This document shows positions 1-5,204 of a stretch of 6,477 nt of DNA, piece by piece. The number at the start of each line of letters is the position of its first letter. Within the stretch, counting starts at the first letter, position 1. The DNA is from an uncultured Bryobacteraceae bacterium (GTDB lineage: Bacteria > Acidobacteriota > Terriglobia > Bryobacterales > Bryobacteraceae), in assembly GCA_937921835.1 (NCBI GenBank), contig CAKZVG010000352.1, positions 1 to 6,477 of the forward strand. The letters are read 5' to 3'. The translations under genes and the position numbers were made by a program. The notes beneath the pieces were generated by a model. It ran no database searches. It saw only the letters and a list, made by a program, of their open reading frames with translations, and had not been told where the DNA came from.

Positions 1-830
1 GCCAGGTTCTCACGGCGCAAGGCCTGGGTGAACATGCGCCCGTCGCTCCAGCGATACACGGCTTCGCCCTTTTCATTTCGCAGAACGAGATCGAAGCTCT
101 GCCCGGAACGGAACACCAGTGAGATCGGTTCGCTCTGGCCGTTGCGTAGTGCCAGCCGCGCGGTCATGCGCGGAACGGCGCGCGCCGGGTCAATGGGCGG
201 CATCAGGTCGGCGGTATAGACTGCTCTGTCCAGGCTGAGGACGAACGAAACAGACGGCTCGGAAATCACCGTGACGCCACCCAGCCGCGCGTAGATCAGG
301 TCCATGCGGCGCGGGCCGGCAATGGTCCGGCTGTCGCGCCGCACCAGCCCCACGTAAGGCAGATAGTATTCGGCGGTGAGCCCGGCATCGGCACAGTTCG
401 CCGCCGGATACGCGATATGAAGAGCTTCGGAGAATTCGCCCACCGGTCCGCGGTAATCGGCCCGCCGCGATTCCACCCGCGCCGTGCGGTTGCAGGGATC
501 GAGCGCGGTTTCGTACATCGACCCTGTGGGAGCGCCGAAGTCCGCCCACAGCGATTCCCTGCGGCTTTGCGGATCCCAGGCGTAAAAGCGCCCGCTCTCG
601 TCCATGCGCACCCAGGCGTTGCTCGCGCCGGAGAAGCGCAGGACCGAGTACACACGGCCCTCCGCGATTTCGTTGCGGAGCACTTCGATGCTTGTAGTCT
701 CCGTGCCGGCGCCGCCTGTGGAGCGGTAGATCCACTGGTTGCCCGGCTCGAGCGGCCAGTAATCGGGCGTGGCGGCGGTCGCGGTCCCTGCCGCCGCCAG
801 AAGAACCAAGGCGATGTTACTACATTTCAT
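1..830 (-). CDS. Secreted protein with C-terminal BsuPI domain (3' end cut off by window)
   Basis: The frame opens at the ATG at 828-830 and runs off the left edge after 276 codons, so the C-terminus and stop are missing. Residues 1-20 are a signal peptide (MKCSNIALVLLAAAGTATA, hydrophobic core then small residues), so the product is exported. Residues 23-180 begin with DYWPLEPGNQWIYR and end near YLPYVGLVRR, a pattern I associate with secreted beta-rich proteins of unknown function. From about residue 205 the sequence fits the BsuPI family: TARLALRNGQSEPISLVF, then SGQSFDLVLRNEKGEAVYRW and SDGRMFTQ. The family is named after a Bacillus subtilis intracellular proteinase inhibitor; protease inhibition here is not shown. 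The gene starts 17 nt after the stop of the aldo/keto reductase, so the two are probably co-transcribed. The Shine-Dalgarno is weak (AAGTGAG). Reading frame and signal peptide are firm; the N-terminal function is unknown. Confidence 0.86.
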   Translation of the reverse strand, partial: MKCSNIALVLLAAAGTATAATPDYWPLEPGNQWIYRSTGGAGTETTSIEVLRNEIAEGRVYSVLRFSGASNAWVRMDESGRFYAWDPQSRRESLWADFGAPTGSMYETALDPCNRTARVESRRADYRGPVGEFSEALHIAYPAANCADAGLTAEYYLPYVGLVRRDSRTIAGPRRMDLIYARLGGVTVISEPSVSFVLSLDRAVYTADLMPPIDPARAVPRMTARLALRNGQSEPISLVFRSGQSFDLVLRNEKGEAVYRWSDGRMFTQALRRENL

Positions 831-847
831 CCTGGTGACTCACTTAC

Positions 848-1816
848 TTAAGAGTAGTAATTCTTGCACCACGCGTGCCGCTTGAGAACCGCCAGAATTT
901 CCGCGGAAAGCGGCCCCAATTCCGAGACGGCCGCGTTGGCCTCGACGTTGCGCGTTTTGCGCATGCCGGGAATCACGCTGGTGACCGCCGGATGCGAGAT
1001 GCAGAACCGCAGGGCGGTTTCGGCAAGCGCGGCGCCGGCGCTTCCCAGATCCCGGCGCAGGGCTTCCACGCGCTCGGCGACCTCTTTCTTGCGCCCGCCG
1101 CGGAAGTACCACTCGCGGAACTCGCCCGGCGCGAAGCGCGTGCTTTCGGTTACCGCGCCCGCCAGACTGCCTTCGTCCAAGGGGACACGCGCAAGCACGC
1201 CGGTGTTCAGCTCAGCGCAGAGCGGGAACAGGCGCCGCTCCGGGGATTGATCCCAGACGTTATAGATCACCTGCACGCTGTCGACCAGGCCGGTCCTGAC
1301 GAGATCGAGCGCGCTGTCGGGCTGATGATCGTTGATGGAAACGCCCACGGCGCGCACCTTGCCGGAGCGCTTCAGGTCCTCGAAGGCGCGCCGCCAGACG
1401 CCGCTCTCGATCCACTCCGGATTCCACACGTGCAATGGCTGGAGGTCGATCGCTGCGGCTCGCAGGTTGCGCAGGCTTTCTTCGGTCGAGGCTACGATGT
1501 ATTCGTAGGGAAACACTTCCTCGATGGGAACGCCCGGCCGCGCCGGCCAGAGGCGGTTTTTGGGCGGCACCTTGGTGGCGACGTATACCTTTCCCGGCGC
1601 CTCGCGCACCACCTCGCCCACCAGTCTCTCGCTGTGCCCGTCGCCGTAAGCCAGCGCGGTATCGATGAAGTTGAAGCCCAACTCGAGGGCGCGCCGCAGG
1701 GCGTCCCGCGACTCGCGGTCGTCGCCGCCCAACCACTGCTTCCCGCCGACGCCCCAGGCGCCGTATCCGATCTCGCTGATTTCCCAGCCGGTCCGTCCAA
1801 GTCGCCGATAGCGCAT
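848..1816 (-). CDS. Aldo/keto reductase (NADPH-dependent oxidoreductase)
   Basis: This is a 322-residue cytoplasmic (beta/alpha)8 barrel enzyme expected to reduce an aldehyde or ketone with NAD(P)H; the substrate cannot be told. It opens with MRYRRLGRTGWEISEIGYGA, typical of the family. The four catalytic residues are all present: Asp52 and Tyr57 in FIDTALAYGDGHSE, Lys82 in VATKV and His129 in LQPLHVWNP. The cofactor-binding segment near the C-terminus (SVIPGMRKTRNVEAN, residues 280-294) is intact. The frame is open upstream to 2245, but that part overlaps the FecR-domain gene and does not resemble the family. I chose the ATG at 1814-1816 because family homology starts there and AGGAG (1821-1825) lies 4 nt upstream. 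Three further in-frame ATGs at 1829-1837 are possible but would sit before or within that site. There is no signal peptide. Confidence 0.93.
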   Translation of the reverse strand: MRYRRLGRTGWEISEIGYGAWGVGGKQWLGGDDRESRDALRRALELGFNFIDTALAYGDGHSERLVGEVVREAPGKVYVATKVPPKNRLWPARPGVPIEEVFPYEYIVASTEESLRNLRAAAIDLQPLHVWNPEWIESGVWRRAFEDLKRSGKVRAVGVSINDHQPDSALDLVRTGLVDSVQVIYNVWDQSPERRLFPLCAELNTGVLARVPLDEGSLAGAVTESTRFAPGEFREWYFRGGRKKEVAERVEALRRDLGSAGAALAETALRFCISHPAVTSVIPGMRKTRNVEANAAVSELGPLSAEILAVLKRHAWCKNYYS

Positions 1817-1820
1817 AATT

Positions 1821-1843
1821 CTCCTGTCCATCATCATGACAGG
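1821..1843 (-). promoter_or_regulatory. Ribosome binding site inside a perfect inverted repeat, aldo/keto reductase start
   Basis: On the minus strand CCTGTC (1838-1843) and GACAGG (1823-1828) form a perfect 6-bp stem around a 9-nt loop made of three consecutive ATGs. The Shine-Dalgarno AGGAG (1821-1825) takes its first three bases from the 3' arm. The repeat could be an RNA hairpin that hinders ribosome access or a 21-bp dyad bound by a repressor. The repeat is seen directly; any role is inferred. Confidence 0.45.
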
Positions 1844-1908
1844 GATCGACGCGGAACAAGAGAACGGCCAGGCTGGGCGGCGAGGCCGCGCTTCTTCCTG
1901 GGGTAAAA

Positions 1909-2922
1909 CTAACGGCCGCGGCCGCCGCCGCTCGAATCGCGGACGGATTCCCCACCGCGCGGGGATGCGGCCGCGCCCGAACCGGCCGGCGCGGCGGACA
2001 CCGCTCCCGCGCTCGGCGCGGAAGAAGGAACCGAGTACACGCCCGAAGAGCGGGGTGCGGTTCCGGCATCGTAGCCTCCCGCCCAGCTCCGGCCGCCGCC
2101 CGGCGAAAAGCTCGGGCTCGAGGCCTGCATCGGCGGGTTGTAGACCTGCACGACCGTGCGCGGGCTCCAGAAGGCGTAGCCGAACGGGCTGTAAAGCGTA
2201 CCGCGGTAGGGCACGAAGGTGAAAAGCCCGAAGTACGGGTTCCAATGCCAGCCGCTCACCGTCCAGCCCAGGCCCCGGTCGAGCAGCGACTTCGACCCCG
2301 ACAGGTTGGCCAGGGCCACGTATTCGGAGCGGCGCTTGCTCCAGCGGTAAAGCGCGTCGCCGGCCTTGGGATCGAACTTCCCGGCCGCCAGGACGCCTTC
2401 CAGCATGGCCTGCCGGCCCCGCTTCAAGGTCGCCCGGCCGCTGCCGGATTCCACCACCGCCTCGCCGTCATAGACGCGCAGACGCGGCGGCGCGGCGTCG
2501 AGGCGGTACAGCCCCTGCTTGCGCAGCGACACCGTTGCCTCCCCAACCACGAAGGTGACCGCGTTGTCCTTGGGCAGTTCCAGGCACTCGAGCAGCACCG
2601 TCCCGCGCTCCAGTTCGAGCCGCGTGTCCACCAGCCGGCTGCTGATCATCCGGACCGTGGTGTCCTCGGCCGCCCGCAGAAACACACCCGGGGTGAGCAG
2701 CACTTCCGCGCGGCCCTCCTCGGTGCGCAAAAGGCCGCCTTCCTTGATGTTGGGGAATTCACCGAATTTCGGCTCGATGGCTTTGTCCCCCAGCAGGACC
2801 CGGCCCTCGGTGTAGTGAATCACCCCGGATTGGGCCGAGATGACCGATTGCGCCGCCGCCGGCGTTGCCGCCCAGAACAACGCGGGCGCCGCCAGCGCCC
2901 AAGCCCGCCAACCGCTTTTCAT
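1909..2922 (-). CDS. Secreted FecR-domain protein with Ser/Gly-rich C-terminal tail
   Basis: This 337-residue protein has a clear signal peptide with predicted cleavage after PAAA (residue 24, before Gln25), so it acts in the periplasm, outer envelope or outside. Residues 33-155 have the alternating beta-strand pattern of the FecR fold: a GEFPNIKEGGLLRTEEGRAE stretch, then ELERGTVLLE and LRVYDGEAVV. A charged linker (RWSKRRSEYVALAN) precedes an aromatic block at 219-262 (GWHWNPYFGLFTFVPYRG, SPFGYAFWSP), and the last 75 residues are low-complexity Ser, Gly, Ala and Pro. Classical FecR proteins are inner-membrane sigma regulators. This one has no cytoplasmic N-terminal domain and no sigma factor or TonB receptor nearby, so I do not call it a sigma regulator. 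The ATG at 2920-2922 is supported by a strong GGGGAGG 6 nt upstream. Its function is unknown. Confidence 0.9.
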   Translation of the reverse strand: MKSGWRAWALAAPALFWAATPAAAQSVISAQSGVIHYTEGRVLLGDKAIEPKFGEFPNIKEGGLLRTEEGRAEVLLTPGVFLRAAEDTTVRMISSRLVDTRLELERGTVLLECLELPKDNAVTFVVGEATVSLRKQGLYRLDAAPPRLRVYDGEAVVESGSGRATLKRGRQAMLEGVLAAGKFDPKAGDALYRWSKRRSEYVALANLSGSKSLLDRGLGWTVSGWHWNPYFGLFTFVPYRGTLYSPFGYAFWSPRTVVQVYNPPMQASSPSFSPGGGRSWAGGYDAGTAPRSSGVYSVPSSAPSAGAVSAAPAGSGAAASPRGGESVRDSSGGGRGR

Positions 2923-2928
2923 TAGGAA

Positions 2929-2963
2929 CCTCCCCAGCGTCCGCGGGGGGAGGAACCCGCTGG
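2929..2963 (-). promoter_or_regulatory. Leader of the FecR-domain gene with two mutually exclusive stems over the ribosome binding site
   Basis: The Shine-Dalgarno GGGGAGG (2929-2935) pairs perfectly with CCTCCCC (2947-2953), a 7-bp stem with an 11-nt loop and only one A-T pair. A second perfect 6-bp stem, CCAGCG (2958-2963) with CGCTGG (2934-2939), shares bases 2934-2935 and crosses the first, so the two cannot easily coexist. Pairing is read directly; switching is inferred, and the DNA is GC-rich enough for chance stems. Confidence 0.4.
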
Positions 2964-2976
2964 CGCCGTTACCCTA

Positions 2977-3006
2977 ATCTTGCTCCGCTCTTGCGACGGC
3001 TGTCAA
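2977..3006 (-). promoter_or_regulatory. Candidate sigma-70-type promoter for the FecR-domain gene
   Basis: On the minus strand an exact TTGACA lies at 3001-3006, followed after an 18-nt spacer by CAAGAT (2977-2982), which matches the -10 consensus at only three positions. Transcription would start near 2970, giving a leader of about 48 nt that begins just before the paired stems. The -35 box is strong; the weak -10 keeps confidence low. Confidence 0.35.
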
Positions 3007-3056
3007 TCGCGCGGCGTTGCACGATTCTTCGTACCACGCGCGGTGAACGCGCCAGC

Positions 3057-3091
3057 CGCCCGCGCACGGCCCGGTCTTGCGGGCGCACGGC
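3057..3091 (-). repeat. Short direct and inverted repeats just after the sulfatase stop
   Basis: The 9-mer GCGCACGGC occurs at 3062-3070 and again at 3083-3091, 21 bp apart, the second copy abutting the sulfatase stop codon. An overlapping perfect 7-bp inverted repeat, CGCCCGC (3057-3063) and GCGGGCG (3079-3085), could form a hairpin with a 15-nt loop in the sulfatase transcript. There is no T tract after it on either strand, so I do not call a Rho-independent terminator. Confidence 0.3.
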
Positions 3092-4459
3092 TCAACTTCC
3101 CTGAGGCTTTTCGCGAATCGGGAACTCCTCGGACTCCGTCCGCGCTACGCGGAACAACTCGGCCATGCGCTTGACGACCGCCGGGTTCGACTGCGCGACG
3201 TTGCGCGTCTCGCCCAAGTCCGAGTTGAGGTCGTAAAGCTCGATGGCGCCGCGCGTGCCCTTGCGCACTCCCTTCCAGCCGTCCATTCGAATGGCCTGGT
3301 CAAAACCGCGCTCGTGGAACTCCCAGTAGAGATACTCGTGCCTGGGCTGCGGTTTGCCAAGCAGCGCCGGAAGGAAGGAAACGCCGTCGAGCCCCGCGGG
3401 TGTTTTCACCCCGGCCAGGTCGCAGGCGGTGGGAAGGAAATCCCAGAACGCCCAGGCGTGATCGCTCGACTGGCCCGGCCGGATGCGCCCCGGCCAGCGC
3501 GCGATGGCGGGGATGCGGATCCCGCCTTCGTACAGGTCGCGCTTGATGCCGCGCAGCGGACCGTTGTCGTCGAAGAAATCCGGATCGTGGCCGCCTTCGC
3601 GGTGCGGGCCGTTATCGCTTGCGAAGAGGACCAGCGTGTTCCCGTCGGCGCCGGTCTTCTTGAGCGCTTCGAGAAGCCGGCCGATATCCCGGTCCATGCG
3701 CGTGATCATGGCCGCGAAGCCTTTCTCCTGCTTGGGCCAGCTTTCGTTGTGGTACGGCTCGTAGGAGGGCACTTCCATGCCGTCGCCGGTGTCGCGGCCG
3801 AGTTCGTTATTGGCGTGCGGAATGGCGTAGCACAGGTGGAGGAAAAAAGGCTGCGCGCCGGCGCCTTCCACGAACTTCAGGGCGCGCTCGGTGAAGACGT
3901 CGTGCGCGTAGTCCTCCTTCCTGGCGCCGAAGTTGCCGCGCTGCAAAACGGCCTGCTCGCCATCGAGCAGGTGCTCGGGATAGTACGTGTGCGCGTGGGT
4001 CTGGCTGAAGTAGCCGAACCATTCATCGAAGCCCTTGCGCGTCGGATAGCCGGTGCTGCCGAGTTCGCCGAGCGACCACTTGCCAATCAGGCCGGTGCGG
4101 TAACCCGCCATCTTCAACAACTCGGTCACCGTGACGTCCTCGGGACGCAGTGGCAGGTTCGGATTCTTGTTGCCGCGCGTGCGCGCATGCCCGGTGTGCA
4201 GGCCGGTCATCAGACAGCAGCGCGAGGGCGCGCACACGGTCGAGCCGGCGTAAGCCTGAGTGAACTTCATCCCTTCGGCCGCCATGCGGTCGAGGTGCGG
4301 GGTCTGAATGCGCTTCTGTCCGTAGCAGCCGAGGTTGCCGTAGCCGAGATCGTCGGCCAGGATGAAGACGATGTTCGGCCGCCGCGGTTGCCCCTGCCCG
4401 GGCAAAGCCGCCGCGCCAAGAGAGGCGAGAAAGTCTCTGCGGTTCATCGCTTCCATCAT
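3092..4459 (-). CDS. Sulfatase of the S1 formylglycine family, Tat-exported
   Basis: This 455-residue hydrolase should remove sulfate esters from an organic substrate, probably a sulfated glycan, outside the cytoplasm. The N-terminus MNRRDFLASLGAAAL is a short twin-arginine signal. Family residues, counted from the first ATG, are in order: Asp36-Asp37 (FILADDLGYG) for calcium; the CAPSR maturation motif with Cys76, the residue converted to formylglycine, and Arg80, followed by GLHTG; Lys127 in GKWSLG; His215 in IPHAN; Asp282-Asn283 in SDNGP; Lys306 in the LYEGG segment. The His usual in GKWH is Ser129 here. The C-terminal ELYDLNSDLGETRNVA is typical. Length is normal. No maturase is in view, so formylglycine must be made by an enzyme encoded elsewhere. 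Starts at 4459, 4456 and 4447 are all possible; 4447 gives the cleanest Tat signal, and no strong Shine-Dalgarno decides. The substrate is unknown. Confidence 0.94.
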   Translation of the reverse strand: MMEAMNRRDFLASLGAAALPGQGQPRRPNIVFILADDLGYGNLGCYGQKRIQTPHLDRMAAEGMKFTQAYAGSTVCAPSRCCLMTGLHTGHARTRGNKNPNLPLRPEDVTVTELLKMAGYRTGLIGKWSLGELGSTGYPTRKGFDEWFGYFSQTHAHTYYPEHLLDGEQAVLQRGNFGARKEDYAHDVFTERALKFVEGAGAQPFFLHLCYAIPHANNELGRDTGDGMEVPSYEPYHNESWPKQEKGFAAMITRMDRDIGRLLEALKKTGADGNTLVLFASDNGPHREGGHDPDFFDDNGPLRGIKRDLYEGGIRIPAIARWPGRIRPGQSSDHAWAFWDFLPTACDLAGVKTPAGLDGVSFLPALLGKPQPRHEYLYWEFHERGFDQAIRMDGWKGVRKGTRGAIELYDLNSDLGETRNVAQSNPAVVKRMAELFRVARTESEEFPIREKPQGS

Positions 4460-4473
4460 AGTCGCGCGCGACT
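4460..4473. promoter_or_regulatory. 14-bp perfect palindrome abutting the sulfatase start
   Basis: AGTCGCGCGCGACT is identical to its reverse complement and ends at the base before the outermost sulfatase ATG. It could be a repressor operator for the sulfatase or an RNA dimer/hairpin site in its leader. The centre is pure CG alternation, which arises easily in GC-rich DNA. Confidence 0.35.
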
Positions 4474-4476
4474 GCC

Positions 4477-4505
4477 TTGCGCCCGGCGGACGGGCGGCCT
4501 ATCCT
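4477..4505 (+). promoter_or_regulatory. Weak candidate promoter for vapBC
   Basis: TTGCGC (4477-4482) and TATCCT (4500-4505) are separated by 17 nt, matching the sigma-70 consensus at 3 and 4 positions. An alternative -10, TGTAAT (4512-4517), matches 5 of 6 but has no recognisable -35. Expression must start in this 78-bp gap because vapB is the first plus-strand gene. Confidence 0.25.
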
Positions 4506-4524
4506 TCACGATGTAATTCATGAA
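4480..4524. promoter_or_regulatory. Two inverted repeats upstream of vapB, candidate VapB operator
   Basis: A perfect 6-bp inverted repeat, CGCCCG (4480-4485) and CGGGCG (4491-4496), surrounds GCGGA. A second dyad, TTCACGA (4505-4511) and TCATGAA (4518-4524) with one mismatch, spans the expected transcription start and contains the 8-bp palindrome TTCATGAA. VapB-type antitoxins usually bind inverted repeats in their own promoters, so the second dyad is the better operator candidate. Binding is inferred. Confidence 0.35.
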
Positions 4525-4537
4525 AGGTGGATCCATC

Positions 4538-4795
4538 ATGCCGATCAGCATTAAGAACCACCAGACGGAAGCGATCGCGCGCAAGCTGGCCGAGCTTACT
4601 GGCGAGACGTTGACCGAGGCGATTCGCGTCGCACTGGCGGAGAGGTATGAGAGACTGCGCCGCGCCCGTTCGCGGCGTTCCGCGACCGAAGAGCTTACCG
4701 CTATCGCTCTGCGCTGCGCCCGCCGGCCGGTGATTTCCACTCTCAGCGCAAACGAGATCCTGGGTTACGACGAGACGGGAGCACCCTCCCGGTGA
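4538..4795 (+). CDS. vapB: VapB antitoxin, Rv0623-like (PSK transcription factor family)
   Basis: This 85-residue protein neutralises the downstream VapC ribonuclease and probably represses its own operon. The N-terminal half, MPISIKNHQTEAIARKLAEL followed by TGETLTEAIRVALAER, matches the Rv0623-like family: a short strand then two helices, as in a ribbon-helix-helix DNA-binding domain. The C-terminal segment NEILGYDETGAP (72-83) is the family's conserved toxin-contacting tail. I chose the ATG at 4538 over the in-frame ATG at 4520 because AAAGGTGG (4523-4530) sits 7 nt before it and family homology begins at MPISIK. The stop codon overlaps the vapC start by 4 nt. It lies on the opposite strand from every neighbouring gene, which suggests an independent module, although base composition is only mildly less GC-rich by eye. 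Confidence 0.93.
   Translation: MPISIKNHQTEAIARKLAELTGETLTEAIRVALAERYERLRRARSRRSATEELTAIALRCARRPVISTLSANEILGYDETGAPSR
4776..4791 (+). promoter_or_regulatory. Hairpin sequestering the vapC ribosome binding site
   Basis: CGGGAG (4776-4781) pairs perfectly with CTCCCG (4786-4791) around the 4-nt loop CACC. The 5' arm contains GGGAG, the only Shine-Dalgarno-like sequence for the GTG at 4792, and the 3' arm ends at the base before that GTG. Because the stem lies in the vapB coding region, ribosomes finishing vapB would melt it. Pairing is seen directly; translational coupling is inferred. Confidence 0.5.
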
Positions 4796-5184
4796 CATTG
4801 GACACATCCGCGATTCTTGCCATTCTCCAGGACGAACCGGAACGGGCGGAGTTCCTCTCCTTGATCGAGCGCTCGTCCCGGCGGTCGATTCCCACAGTGA
4901 GCGTGTTGGAAGCGGCCATGGTCCTGGAGGGACGAAAGGGTGAGGACGCCGGCGCAGACTTGCACTTGTTTCTCCACCGGGCTTCAATCGAGGCGGTGGC
5001 CTTCGATGAGGAACAGCTTCTCGCCGCGCGCTCGGCCTACCGGCGTTTTGGAAAGGGGCGTCACGCCGCGGGTCTTAATTTCGGAGACTGCGCGGCGTAC
5101 GCTCTGGCATGCTGCACGGGAGAACCGCTGCTGTTCAAGGGAACGGATTTCGCGGCAACCGACATCGACCAGGCGAGAGATTGA
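4792..5184 (+). CDS. vapC: VapC toxin, PIN-domain ribonuclease
   Basis: This 130-residue protein is a PIN-domain endoribonuclease, the toxin of the pair; relatives cleave tRNA or rRNA and arrest growth when free of VapB. The target here is unknown. Acidic metal-binding residues are in place: Asp4 in LDTSAIL, Glu40 in SVLEAAMV, Asp99 in GLNFGDCAAYALA and Asp119 in FKGTDFAATDI. The block HRASIEAVAFDEEQLLAAR, then AYRRFGKGRHAAGLNFGD, is characteristic of the Rv0624 (VapC30) branch, which agrees with the Rv0623-type antitoxin. The start is a GTG overlapping the vapB stop as GTGA; a TTG two codons later is a less likely alternative. The length is normal and nothing looks inactivated. The gene ends 20 nt before the end of the convergent glycine-zipper gene. 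Confidence 0.95.
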   Translation: MTLDTSAILAILQDEPERAEFLSLIERSSRRSIPTVSVLEAAMVLEGRKGEDAGADLHLFLHRASIEAVAFDEEQLLAARSAYRRFGKGRHAAGLNFGDCAAYALACCTGEPLLFKGTDFAATDIDQARD

Positions 5185-5204
5185 GCGGACCACCGGCCGG
5201 AGCC

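Noticed and set aside
190..735. 181-codon and 119-codon minus-strand frames inside 190-735
   Set aside because: Both are Arg-rich, out of frame with the BsuPI-domain gene, and lack any domain; the edge-truncated frame starting at 830 is the real gene.
1877..1889. GCGGC/GCCGC hairpin in the gap after the FecR-domain gene as a terminator
   Set aside because: Only 5 bp with a 3-nt loop and no T tract; chance occurrence is likely in this composition.
875..1906. 343-codon open frame on the plus strand, antisense to the aldo/keto reductase
   Set aside because: The minus strand encodes a complete catalytic tetrad and cofactor motif, so the plus frame is a shadow.
1817..2245. Upstream extension of the aldo/keto reductase to 2245
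   Set aside because: The added 143 residues are out-of-frame FecR-gene sequence rich in Arg, Pro and Gly and unlike the family; the start at 1816 has its own ribosome binding site.
3077..4516. 479-codon open frame on the plus strand, antisense to the sulfatase
   Set aside because: It mirrors the sulfatase codons, has no family motifs and no ribosome binding site; long antisense frames are expected opposite GC-rich genes.
4520..4537. Earlier in-frame ATG for vapB
   Set aside because: It would place the good Shine-Dalgarno AAAGGTGG inside the coding sequence, and family homology begins at the ATG at 4538.
5185..5204. Bidirectional terminator between vapC and the convergent gene
   Set aside because: The 20 nt contain only the 8-bp palindrome CCGGCCGG, with no T run on either strand.
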